Assembly: GCF_022539505.1 (NCBI RefSeq)
Contig: NC_061510.1
Span: forward strand, 397,774,249-397,838,248
Length of the DNA: 64,000 nt
Source of the DNA: Lolium rigidum
Taxonomy: Eukaryota; Streptophyta; Magnoliopsida; Poales; Poaceae
Reading direction: 5' to 3'
A program made the translations under genes and the position numbers. The notes beneath the pieces are model-generated. The model saw nothing but the letters and a program-made list of their open reading frames with translations, was not told the DNA's origin and ran no database searches. How positions within the stretch are numbered: position 1 is the first letter of the stretch; each line of letters opens with the position of its first letter. Below, in pieces: positions 32,020 to 43,591 of the stretch.

Positions 32020-35000
32020 TTACTGCCCATCATCCCACATACTTGGGAAATACTTCTTGAGATGCTGGCCATTGACAGCCACTGGGAACTTCACACCATC
32101 CAACTGCTCGAGCATGTATGCATTACCCTTCAAAACCTGGTCGACTTTGTACGGGCCGTGCCAATTTGGAGACCATTTACCATATACTTTATCCTTAGTC
32201 CCCAACGGCAGTACAGCTTCCCATACCAGATCACCAACTTGGAACTCCTTTGGTTTCACCTTCTTATTATATGCGCGAGCCACCTTGGCTTTATTCTCCT
32301 TGATTTTCTCAAGCGACCATAGTCTGAGTTCCGTTACATTCTCAATGCTGTCACTCATCAGGGCTGCATATTCTTCAGTAGTTAAATCATTCTGAAACGT
32401 AATCCGTCTCAACCCAGCCTTGATTTCCCAGGGCAGCACAGCTTCTTGTCCATAGACCAGATGATATGGCGAGGTTTTTATTGCTCCGTGACACGACATG
32501 CGATAAGCCCACAGCGCTTCTGACAATACCTCGTGCCAACGTCTAGGATGCTCGTCGATTTTTCTCTTAATCAGCTTGATCAGACTCTTGTTGGATGCTT
32601 CAGCCTGCCCATTTGCTTGAGCATAGTATGGAGATGATCGGATCAGCTTGATTCCCATATCTTCGCAGAACTTTCTAAACTCCTTAGAAACGAAGATCGA
32701 ACCTCCATCGGTCGTGATAGTCTGGGGAATCCCGAATCTATGAATGACATGCTCCAACACGAAACTGATGACATCTTTCGATGCTACTGACTTCATAGGG
32801 ACGGCCTCCACCCATTTAGTGAAGTAATACGCAATGGCCAAGAACCCATTCATGGCCTTTGCTCGATGCGGGATGAATCTTGCCGATCATATCCATGCCC
32901 CAACCTCGGAATGGCCAAGGTTTGATGATGGGATTCATTGCTGATGCGGGTACCATCTGAATGCTCCCAAACTTCTGACATGCTTGACACCCTTTATAGT
33001 ACTTGAAACAATCTTCGAGCATGGTGGGCCAATAAAATCCCGATCGCCTGATCAGCCATTTCATCTTATGAGCCGATTGGTGAGTTCCACAGGCACCTTC
33101 ATGCACCTCATGCAAGAGCCGATTGGACTCGGCTGGTCCCAAACATTTGAGAAGTAACCCTTCCAAGGTCCTGTAAAACATGTCATCCCCAATCAGGACG
33201 TACTTCATGGCCTTGTATCTTATCCGTTTAGGTGCCCCCGAGCCGAATCTTTCAAGTAATTAAAAATATCGGCTCTCCAGTCATCTGGCTCCATGAACTG
33301 CACTTGAACATCGGTCCCATCTGCTATGTCCTGGTATCCTGATGCCATCTGTGCGAGATCGTTTGCCTCGGTATTCTGCGATCTTGGGATCCAATTGAAA
33401 TTTATATACCTGAACTGTGCCATCAGCTCACGGCATTGCATCCATAATGGGAAGAGCGACTCGCTCTCACATTTGTATTCCTCCGTGAGTTGAGAAATCA
33501 CCAATTTGGAATCTCCAAAAATATCTACCGCTTCTGCCCCGGCTTCCAATAGCAATTCCATTCCCTTGCGAGATGGCTTCATATTCGGCAACATTGTTGG
33601 TGCAAGGGGTAGGTAGCTTTGATGGAGAAGGAATATGTTGCCCCCGAGGCGACACGAGTAGAACATCGATGCCGCAACCATCCTCACGGACCGATCCATC
33701 GAAGAACATGGCCCATGCACGCACGAACGGTCTTTGCTACATCCGTGTTTATTCGTTCGAGCAATAAGATCGGCCAACGCCTGTCCCTTGACTGCTTTCG
33801 CAGGCTGATACCGGATATCAAATTCCGATAATGCAAACATCCACTTACCGAGTCGGCCTTTCAACACAGGAGCCGACAGCATATGCTTGATGACATCCGA
33901 TTTGCATATGACGATGATTTCCGCTGACAGCAAGATGTGCTGAAGCTTGGTGCATGTAAAAAACAAACAGAGGCACAACTTCTCGATCTCAGGGTACCTC
34001 GTTTCTGCATCCAACATCCTTCTGCTGAGGTAGAAAACCACCTTCTCCAGACCATCATATACCTGCACCACCACTGACGCGATGGAGGTGTCAGCTACTG
34101 ATAAATAAATGTAGAATGGCCTGTCCTGCTGAGGCGGAACCAACACAGGTGGCTTTGTTAGGTACTCCTTGATCTCATCAAATGCTCGTTGTTGCTCTGC
34201 CCCCCAGCGAAACTCCTCATCAGACTTGATTTTGACCAACCCCATGAATGGCTCGATTCGTCCTGACAGGTTGGAGATAAACCTTCTAACGAAATTGATT
34301 TTGCCGATGAGACGCTGGAGTTCCTTCTTCGTGGTAGGTGGCTTCATCGTTCGCACTGCCTCTTGACTTTTCAGGCCGATCTCAATTCCACGTTCATGAA
34401 CCAAGAAACCCAGGAATTGACCGGCCATTACACCAAAAGCGCACTTCTTTGGATTCATTCTTAGTGCGAACTTCCTAGTTCGGTCGAGGACGTCTCGCAA
34501 ATCTTTCAAGTGTCCTTCCACTGAGACAGACTTGACCACCACGTCATCGATATAAATCTCCACCAACTTGCCAATCAAATCATGAAAGATGTAATTCATG
34601 GCTCTTTGGTACGTTGCGCCGGCATTCTTCAGTCCAAATGTCATGACCACGTATTCAAACAAGCCTACCGAGCCTGGTACTCTAAATGCAGTCTTGTGTA
34701 TATTGTCTAGGGCCATAAAAATTTGGTTGTAGCCGGCATTGCCATCCATGAAACTCAAAACTTTATGATCAGCAGCTGCATTGATCAATGTCTCTGCTAC
34801 TGGCATTGGGTATTCATCCTTTGGAGTGGCACTATTGAGATTCCGAAAATCTATGGCGACGCGCCATCGGCCATCCTTTTTCTCCACAGGTACGACATTG
34901 GAAATCCACTCAGCATACCTGCATGGCCTGATGAACCCGGCGTTCAACATTTTCTCGATCTCTTTCTTGACTTCTACTAAAATTTCGGCCTTCATCTGTC

Positions 35001-35397
35001 GTGCTCGCTGTTGGAACGGCCGAAATCCTTTCTTCAGAGGGAGCCGATGCTCAATGATGCTCCTGTCTAACCCAGGCATCTCTGTATAATCCCATGCAAA
35101 ACAATCCGGGTACTCTTTCAGCAAAGCTATCATCGGGCCCCTCGGATGTGGATCTAACTTTTTGTCGATAAATGTTGGTCGTGGCTTATCCCCAGGACCA
35201 ATGTCAATCTCTTCTAGCTCATCAGCTGATGTAAACCCGTATCCTAGCTTTCCGTCGCCTGCTAGATCAATGCTGAACACAGGCAAAATGTATGTTGAGG
35301 ATAATTTTGGCCGATTGCTGGAATCGGCCTCCTTTATCATTGCAATGCTCAATGAGGGTTTACAATTTATTGGTGTTCTACTATGACTACGTGACAC
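32020..35397 (-). pseudogene. pol: Tat pol: RT, RNase H, second RNase H, integrase
   Basis: From 35397 down: RT with VPVEKKDGRWRVAIDFRNLN and the active-site YIDD (near 34541-34552); RNase H with a degenerate first motif; then an additional RNase H (WAMFFDGS, NNVAEYEA, FGDSKLVI). Integrase follows with the H2C2 zinc-binding region (HEVHEGACGTHQS, CQAC), the catalytic Asp in TTDGGS and Glu in GQAEASNK, and a C-terminal VGDLVW region. The frame slips near 33735 and returns near 33575, so the start of the second RNase H is out of frame. It stops and shifts again near 32820-32860, inside the integrase core. Catalytic residues are otherwise kept. It acts on cDNA in cytoplasmic particles and at integration. 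Confidence 0.88.
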
Positions 35398-35483
35398 ACG
35401 TGAGGTGAGCTCATTGCTTTTTATTTTTTGGGGCCGATCGCAGGGATTGGCCTTGCCACGTACGTCTACTGATTCTGTTCTTG

Positions 35484-38400
35484 CTACTCCGTCAGGCCGG
35501 TGGATAAGACCATCCTCACCCCGTTTTTTGAAGCTTTGATGCGCTCACAGCCGTCCAAACTGATTCCAGAGAGTGGCTCTTGGTCGTCTGCATCCCAAAT
35601 ATTCATGCCTGCTAGTGAGATCTCTATCGAGTCATCTGCATGGACGACTTCTACGTCATCTCCATCCCACTGTATGATGCATTGGTGCATTGTGGATGGA
35701 ATGCAACAGTTAGCGTGAATCCAATCCCTTCCTAGCAGGACAGCGTAAGTGCTTTTGCTGTCGATGATGAAGAACGACGTAGGGATGGTCTTTCGGCCCA
35801 CGGTTAAATCTACGTTCAGAACAGCTTGTGCTTCTGACGCTTGGCCGTTGAAATCGCTTAATGTGACATTGGTCTTGATCAGATCTTCGTTAGAGCGTCC
35901 CAAACGTCGCAGCATGAAGTATGGCATTATGTTGACTGCTGCTCCCGTGTCAACCAACATCTTGCTAACAGGCTGCACATTGATGTAACCTTTCAGGTAT
36001 AGAGCTTTCAAATGTCTGTAGCTCCTCTCTCGTGGCTTCTCAAAGATGACTGGCCGTGGGCCGTATTCAAACTGTGCTACTGACACTTCCCCGTCCTTTG
36101 GAGCAAACTCTAACGGGAGTATGAACACCATGTTTGTATCAGCCGATGCCTCTGCATCGGCTTTTGTCTGCTTGGGGCGCCACACTTTCTTTGGCGGGCG
36201 CGTCTCCGTCTTCAACGTTTGCTGAATTTTTGCGGCCAGATCGGGCCGTGCTTTCCTCAACGTGTACAGGTACTGCGCCTCGGCTTCTTCCAAGTTTCGT
36301 AGCCGCTGCACCCTACGTTTCTGAGAATGGCTGAGTCCATCAGGGCACCACCTTGGCCGGTGGTATCTATCTTCTTCCTCATCTTCTGACTCCTCGAAAT
36401 CTTCATCTCGAGATGACTCAGCTCGTCTGCTCTGACGTGGGAGGGGCCCTAGACGCTTGAACACTGAAACTTCATTTGTTCCCTTCCTCTGCTGTCTACA
36501 TTCTGGGCAGTTGCCGATCGTAGGCAATCGGCTCATTCCTGAGTCCCAGCAGTGCTTAAAGAAATGACAATCCCAGTGTCTGTCCACGTCTTGCTGCTCT
36601 CTTGACCTCCCCTTGGTGTGACGCTCATATCTTTCGTCGTCACTATCATATCGACGATACTTACTGTTGTCTGCCTCAGACCGACGATATCTTTCATCAT
36701 CCAAGTCATATCGCCGACGTCGGTCATCCTGATGCTCATATTTGTTAAGGAGATGCACGGAGAGTGGTCGTTGATACCGCACGCTTCTCACTTCTTCCTC
36801 GGTCAGGTACCATCTGTCATCATATTGGGGCCGGTCGCGTGGATCGGCCTCCTCTTTATCCTGGCCACGGGAGTGACTGCTTTCTGCTTTATCCTTGCCA
36901 TGGCGGTTCACAAGCCCTGCCATGTTGATATCGAACGAGAAACCTGGCTGCCGCTTCGTGGCATGGTTGAGTTCCACCAGGTTGACGCCAGGGAACGGAT
37001 GCGTGTCCACTTTCATGGCAAACTGACCGAAGATTAATCGGCCTTGTTCTATCGCCATTTGAATCTGTCCGCGCAATACTTTGCAGTCGTTGGTGGCGTG
37101 GGTGAACGTGTGATGCCATTTGCAGTATGGTCTCCCGTTCAACTCTTGCGCCGCAGGGATTTTATGGCCTTCAGGTAACTTCAGCTGTTTTTCTTTCAGC
37201 AGCAAATCAAAAATCTGCTCAGTTTTGCTTACATCAAAGTCAAACCCTTTTGCAGGCCCTGGTTGCTTCACCCATTTGCAGGACACGGGTACTGCCACCC
37301 GAGTCCATTCAGCTACGGCGACTTCCTGATCTTCTGCAGAGTCTTCAACTTCTTCTGCCTCGACCAGGCCTATCGGGCGCTTGAACTTGTCTTGGTACAA
37401 TTCTGGGTGGCGCTGCTCATACGATGTAAGTTTCTGGACCATATGCGCCAGTGAATTGTACTCCACTTGGAAAGTCAGATCTTTGAGTGGCGCTGCGAGG
37501 CCTGCCACCGCCAGCTCGACTGCTTCTTTCTCAGATAAACGAACCGAATAACATCGGTTCTTGACGGTTCCGAAACGTTGAATGTACTCGAACACCGTTT
37601 CTCCCGTCTTTGCCGCACACGCGTCGGATCGGCAATGCCGACTTCGGTAGCTTCGAGTGATATTGTATGTGAAAGCTGCTCTTCCAGCTGCTTCCACGTC
37701 CGAGCCGAATCCGGTGGCAACGAGGTGTACCATCCAAAGGCTGGACCCGTGAGAGATTGCGCAAAGAACCTTACACACAGCTGGTCTGATGCTGAAACCA
37801 TGCCCAACTGTGCCAAATATCGGCTCACGTGCTCAATTGAGCTAGACCCTTCTGCTCCACTGAATTTCGTGAAGTCAGGGAGCCGATACTTGGGCGGCAG
37901 CGGGATCAGGTCATACTCGTTGGGATACGGCTTGGAATAGCCGATTGTTCTCTTCTTTGGTAGGATACCGAGCTGGTCTCTCAAGATTGCACTCGATCTG
38001 GTCCACGGTATGAGCTGCGGGGGTTGAGCTTTCATGACTCGTTCCGGTGGCATATTTAGCTAGCCACGCCTGTTTCTCAGCATCTGCTCCAGAACTCCCT
38101 CCTGCTCCAGCAATCCCTCCTGCTGTAATCTGGTTCGTGTGCGCCCAGTTGTTGCAGTCTGGCACGTATGTGCACACGTATCCATGTGGGATCTCCTTGG
38201 GCGGCTCATACAGGAATTGGTAATCGCCAGGATCACCTCCAACCTTGTAGACGACGTATGCCGGTGAACCTTGTTGCTGTGGAGCTGCAAACGTGAATGG
38301 TAGTTGCGACTTGGTGTGGAGCGGTATTTCCCCCTGGTGAGTCCCCAGGGTAGGTCCTGACAGAGAATACTGATGCTTCATGATCTCCTGAACCACGCGA

Positions 38401-38690
38401 AGCGCAACACGCTCGAAGGCGTTCACCAGGCTCTCCGAATGACGATGTAGAGAATGAGCCACCATATAATTAACTTCCTGGCGCAGGGCTCTGGTGCGTT
38501 CCTTCAAAGGGAGAGACAGATCTAGTCCCTCGAGTACGCCTTCGGGTGTGAATCCTTTGAACCTAATGCCATGTGAACGGGTTTTCTCGAAAGAGCCGAT
38601 GAGATCGGCTTCAAAGACGGCCTTGAGCTCATCATACTTCTTCTTGTGCTCTTCGGGCGGGTCTTCGTACTTGGCCGGTTCGTCGAGCAT
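35484..38690 (-). pseudogene. gag: Tat gag and aspartic protease
   Basis: The start is taken at ATG 38690 (MLDEPAKYEDPPEEHKKKYD). The retrotransposon gag domain is visible (RLPDFTKFSGAEGSSSIEHV, FFAQSLTGPAFGWYTSLPPD) with frame changes near 37995 and 37600. A basic, Arg/Asp-rich segment and a Cys-containing stretch (CNGRPYCKWHHTFTHATNDC type) follow. The retropepsin motif VDTGAAVNIMP lies near 35946-35954 with a downstream LLGRDWIH. The frame from 37778 to 35484 is open over 764 codons, so decay is modest. It supplies capsid and protease for the element. Confidence 0.85.
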
Positions 38691-38746
38691 CGCAGGCTGC
38701 GGATGTTGACGTGGTTGTTGCGAGTGTCCCACCGGGCGTGCCGAGA

Positions 38747-39378
38747 ATGTGTTGCTGCCAAAACCCACCGGCGGGCAGCGGCGAGCAACACGAAGAGCCG
38801 GGAGGCTGCCAAGGCTGGCTGGTGGGCCACGGTCCCTCGACGTCGTCCCGCAATGCTGCGGCACACGTCCGACGGCCGTAAGGGCGTGCCACACGACCTA
38901 TACCTAGTCGGGGAGGTGTTGGATTGCTTCGATTAGCTTCTGCATGGTAGACACGTAAACATTAAATACGAGCCCGATCGGCTCTCAGGTTGCCCTGTGG
39001 ATCGGCTCGAGGAGCCGATTGCCCCATGATTCACGTTGGATTTACGATGACATGGGCAGAATGTGTTGCCTGCCAAAACCCACCGGCGAGCGGCGGCGAG
39101 CAACACGAAGAGCCGGGAGGAGCTGCCAAGGCTGGCTGGTGGGCCCTGGTCCCTCGACGTCGTCCCGCAAATGCTGCGGCACACGTCACGACGATCGTAA
39201 GGGCGTGCCACCGACCTATACTGGTCGGGGAGGTGTTGAATTGCTTCGATTAGCTTCCTGCATGGTAGACACGTAAACATTAAATACGAGCCCGATCGGC
39301 TCTCAGGTTGCCCTGTGGATCGGCTCGAGGAGCCGATTGCCCCATGATTCACGTTGGATTTACGATGACATGGGGATC
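38747..39378 (-). repeat. Tandem duplication of the LTR-leader junction
   Basis: Two units of about 313 bp start at 38747 and 39060. Each begins GAATGTGTTGC(C)TGCCAAAAC and runs through about 300 bp of LTR end to GATGACATGGG. The 3' LTR at 22951 has a single copy. The duplicated piece includes a few bases outside the LTR, so it spans the LTR/leader boundary. Confidence 0.85.
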
Positions 39379-39381
39379 CTG

Positions 39382-40265
39382 TGTTGTGGGTATACTTCAT
39401 GGGTGTACCATCGACAGTGCCTAGATCCGGCAAGCCCGGGTGGCCCACAGACGGTGATGAGGCATGTGGCCCATCGGGCGGCCCGATTCTTGTTGATCGT
39501 GAAGGAGGAAGTCCAGCCCAGGATCAGCAGGCCGGATCCGTACCGACCTTAGGAGTAACCCGGATCCATGGAGGCCCATGAGGAACCCGGATCCAGTACG
39601 ACGTGCATGGAAGGCGGATCCGTGACGTGCACGGCAAGATATTGTACCGTAGCAAGGCTATCTGTAATCCGGTTAGGACTCTCCATGTAAACCCTAGATC
39701 CGTGCGCCTTTATAAGCCGGATCCCGGGAGCCCTAGAGGCACAACCACAACTCATTGTAACAACGCGAAAGCGCCCAGATAATTCCGGACAAGCAGCGGT
39801 AGGCCCTGTCATCGTGCGAGGTGTTCCGAAGCTGGGTAACTCGCGTACCACCGTCCCGTGTGCACTCCGCCCTATGGCCCCTACTTCTTCTCCCCCTCGT
39901 GAGGATCCCTCCTCCAGGTACGCGTCGATTAGGCAACGAGCGGTTGGCACCCACCGTGGGGCTGTGGCGTACGGAGGCCGGAGCCGGGAGGGTTCCGCCA
40001 TGGGAAGCTACGACGACACCATCGGCTGTGGGGCGCGTCCTTTACGTCGGGAATCTGCCGATCGTCCCTCCGGATGAGTGCTTCGGATTCCGGCTAGGAC
40101 AAACCCCGTCAAGCTCTCCATCGTCCCAATCGGCGGCATTCACATCTTCATCGGGGAAACCGTCGATTCCGACGGAAACCCCGTGGTAAGTAACGCGGAC
40201 GCGACCGCCGCGAGCTGGACGGCTCGTCGCGAAGATCCGATACGAGACGCGAGAGCTTCCCAAGG
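39382..40265 (+). mobile_element. Foreign Gypsy LTR and leader fragment inside the Tat LTR
   Basis: A plus-strand LTR starts TGTTGTGGGTATAC (39382) and ends near GATTAGGCA (39935). TATA box TTTATAAGCC lies near 39711. A candidate primer site TTGGCACCCACCGTGGGGC (39944-39962) follows, then a leader with short gag-like reading (LPIVPPDE, GIHIFIGETVDSDGNP). The fragment stops abruptly near 40265, where Tat LTR sequence resumes. Confidence 0.75.
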
Positions 40266-41124
40266 AAGACGTTGGATTCACGATGACATGGGGATCACCC
40301 CATGATCAAAGCAAAGCTAAACCAATCCACGACAGTTTAGGGTTTTTCACTCGCATACGCGGAACATCCCTACGCGTAGTTGGAGCCTAGCGGTCTGAAA
40401 GATGATGGAAAACTACTTACTCTAAAAGAGGCCTAAAAACCAACGTTAAGTCAATTCCCAGGAACATCCCTTCTAGAGACGGCAAACCACACCTTACGCA
40501 CCTACCGGGATCGTCCAGCCGCAGGCGTAAGGCACGACCCATACGGATATCAAACTAATCCTCGAAGAACAAAGGAGCAACTATAACAGGCTGGATCTAC
40601 TAAGTAAAGAGCAGGCTGAGGCTGCTGCCCAGTACACCTAAAAAGATGGAATGTGTAAGGGCTGACTAGATATCGAGGACGGCATAGCTAAGCAAATATG
40701 TATAAGAAAAGCATCCATGCAGAAGCCCCAAAACACCTACGATAGGTAGTGTTACTCGCCATCAACAAGGCTTCGATGCGAGCAACACAAGATAATGAAT
40801 AAACCTATCTTGCCCTAGATCGCAAGATGCGATCTAGGCAGCTCTCTAGGAAGAAACCCTCGAAACAAGGGGTGGCGATGCGCCTAGATTGTGTTTGTTG
40901 TGAACGTGATTGTCCTCCTTTCTCAATAACCCTAGGTACATATTTATAGTGGTAGACTTTCTAATTCGGGAATAAACCCTAGCGTATGCAAGGGCTAAAC
41001 TCTCTCTCTTAATTCCTAAATGCGATCTACTATATTACGGATACACGGGCAACTTAGCCCAAATTCTCGTACAAGGCCGCTTCGAGATACGCTCCACGTG
41101 TATATCTTCCAAGCCCATCTCAAT
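40266..41124 (-). repeat. Remainder of the Tat 5' LTR, cut by the gap
   Basis: Matches 23245-24075 of the 3' LTR with more divergence and small indels, including TATAAATA on the minus strand at 40948-40941. It ends in the N run about 42 bp before the expected LTR start. Confidence 0.8.
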
Positions 41125-41224
41125 NNNNNNNNNNNNNNNNNNNNNNNNNNNNNNNNNNNNNNNNNNNNNNNNNNNNNNNNNNNNNNNNNNNNNNNNNNNN
41201 NNNNNNNNNNNNNNNNNNNNNNNN
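41125..41224. other. Assembly gap of exactly 100 N
   Basis: A 100-N block is a conventional unknown-size scaffold gap, here placed at the outer edge of the Tat LTR. Linkage of the two sides is not shown by sequence. Confidence 0.95.
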
Positions 41225-42071
41225 TCCACTAGTGCTTGTCCAGATCTATAATTGCTTGTTTTAGTGAGGCTAGTGGAAAGTTCTGCTCAAAGGCGATCCA
41301 TGCATGGAGCTTCTTTGGAATCTTCAAGATAAAGGGGTTGCAATTTAGGGATTATAGTAGTTACTAGTCTCTGATCGGTTAATAGCTGCATAGGAATGTT
41401 TTTATTCTGACCTATGAGGCTGTGAACAACACATACTAGCTCAGCTATTACATATTGGACATATTATTCCGATGCAAAGCTCTTGACATCAACTATGACC
41501 AAGGAAAATTACAGTATAACAATATAAGCTCTGCTAGAGCTTATATGGATAAATAAATGCTAGTAAAAGTGCAGCTGGCCTATGACAGGACATACTTAAC
41601 TATGTAAAAAACAAATACTAGCGATGATGCTAAATTCATCATGTAGCTATATCTTATTTGAACAAAGCTCAAGTCAGATTATCTACCGTATTTTCTTACT
41701 ATATTGTTGGTGGTGGCATTCCAGGCTAGGTTACAACATATATTATTGATTTTTTTTCACACGGTCACAAATCCCTCCTGCTGTGTTCCAATCTGAAGGT
41801 AAGTGCTAGATGATAGCATGGACAATGGAATAGACCTTCTTCAACGAATACAACATCTCAACAAAGAGCATGGACAACGGAGTAGACCTTAATTCTACCA
41901 CAATGAGGAAGAATAAGCTAATACTATTATTCTTCAAATTGGACTATGCATTGTAGATCAACTCTACATGCTATTATTCTTTGGTGATGATGCCAATAAT
42001 TTTTTATCTTGTTTTTTTTGGACTGTGGAGAAGGCCCCAGGCTCCCAGTGGTGCATAGTGCTCATGTTTGT
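41225..42071. other. Unassigned AT-rich sequence
   Basis: No gene or clear repeat family. A short direct repeat GCATGGACAA(T/C)GGA with TAGACCTT occurs near 41837 and 41869. Confidence 0.5.
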
Positions 42072-42079
42072 AAAAAATT

Positions 42080-42841
42080 CAATGTTCAAAAACTAGGCCG
42101 AATTAGCGATTAATAGTCTGATTAGTCGCTACTAGGGGCCTGACCGTGTCGATTATCTCTAATATCTTGTGTTAATCATTTAACCCGATTAATTGCTTTG
42201 ATAGCCCGATTACTAGGAATGTTCCCGATTAATTAGTCCACTTTGATCAGTAAAGTTGCAAAATTTCAATATAGATTGCCCGTCCAACCGCTTCCCCATC
42301 CAAATCAAGTAGGTTTTGGAAGCTTCAACTCAATTCTCGCCTCCAGGAGCTCGATTCCCGCCGTCGCTGAACTCATTATTGCCGACCAGACCTTGGATAC
42401 AAGATCTCGATCGCCTTGAGGAGCTTGTCGAAGAGCTCCAAGACACCTTCAAATAGGGTAGGTGGTTGAGGTGCAAGATGGAAAGTACCCTGGGGTGGTG
42501 GCGAGAGAAGAGAAACTTCAGAGGGTAAAGTAGAAGAAGCGAAAGGAAGGAATATGGTGGCGGTTGGTGGCTCCTTTGTCGCTCATGACCTAAAAGATTA
42601 GGTCACATGGGAGAAGCCTACATGTTTTAATGGGATTTTGGGCTCTAGAAAAGTATGGTAGGCATATAGAGACTCATATACTATTTTTTTCTTTTTTATA
42701 TAAACATGTTTGGGGTGCTAATTTGTGTAGGTTGCACCGATTAATAGCCGATAGATTAAATCAGTTAATCATTCGAATTCCAATTATTCACTACTCTCAT
42801 GCCGGCCGAGCAGCTAACGATTACCGATTTTCTTAACATTG
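42080..42841. mobile_element. Non-autonomous hAT transposon
   Basis: A 762-bp element with ends CAATGTT...AACATTG, flanked by an exact 8-bp duplication AAAAAATT (42072-42079, 42842-42849). Subterminal CGATTAAT / ATTAATCGG words occur in both directions. No transposase frame. Confidence 0.88.
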
Positions 42842-43438
42842 AAAAAATTAATGAGATGTTACTTACTCCTTGAGTTATGAGTTCATTCCTTGTTTCTAAA
42901 TGACTATCTTAAGCTCTATTTTTGTTTTTTGGGGGTATAATGAAGCATTAACACTAAATCTGTTAGGAAAAACTGCTAATCTTTGAAACATTACGGCTCA
43001 AGTAAAGGATGCATAAAATATATACCACAAGACCTGGACCTTTATTATCTCGCTTCAGCAATGTCAATAACAATGGGGGAAAAGCTTCAGGTTAAAAATG
43101 GGGAAAAGCTTCAGGTTGATCAACCATGCGTATGCAAGACATGAGCACAACTTCAATATATTCAAGTCCAAGTGTATATGCCTTAAAATGCTGAAATTAC
43201 TACTTGGCAACCTTTTCAGTAAATGAAACTGAAGCAGTCAAGATAATCCTTCAGGGGAAAAAAGTAAATTCAAAGTGTGTCATCTAGTTGCCACTGTTCT
43301 GATGTACCGGACACATGTGACAAAGGGTGGAGTAACTATATTTCCAAATGCTAATTATTCCATTACTTCAGAGATTATTTAGAATTTTCCACTACAGCAA
43401 GTTAACTGATCTGACGCATTCTTTCAGATAAGACATTT

Positions 43439-43549
43439 TTTTTCGAAATGGGGGTAAACCCCGGCTTCTGCATCATGACGATGCACACGGCCTTTTATTA
43501 ATAAAAAGATCCAACAAGTATAGTTTACAACTCACGCATCACCGAGGAT
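43439..43549 (-). mobile_element. Truncated LINE 3' end in P4H pseudogene exon 6
   Basis: Minus-orientation tail with poly-T at 43436-43444. The inside, read on the minus strand, includes GGCCGTGTGCATCGTCATGA and CCCCGGCTTCTG complement words typical of grass LINE ends. Target duplication CAGATAAGACATTT at 43425-43438 and 43550-43563. Confidence 0.85.
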
Positions 43550-43591
43550 CAGATAAGACATTTGCAACCCAAGGAGGATACATGGTCCGAG

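Larger units (their letters stand above)
22951..41124 (-). mobile_element. Tat-type Gypsy LTR retrotransposon, with nested insertions
   Basis: A minus-strand Gypsy element in the order 5' LTR (right), gag, protease, RT, RNase H, extra RNase H, integrase, antisense ORF, 3' LTR (left). The extra archaeal-type RNase H after the first one and the antisense ORF between integrase and 3' LTR are hallmarks of the Tat lineage. Nested material: a 6.7-kb pol-less LTR element at 24929-31614 and a foreign Gypsy LTR fragment at about 39382-40265. The outer end of the 5' LTR is lost in the N gap, so the target duplication cannot be checked. Confidence 0.88.

Noticed and set aside
41020..41232. ORFs crossing the N run
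   Set aside because: They are an artefact of translating unknown bases.
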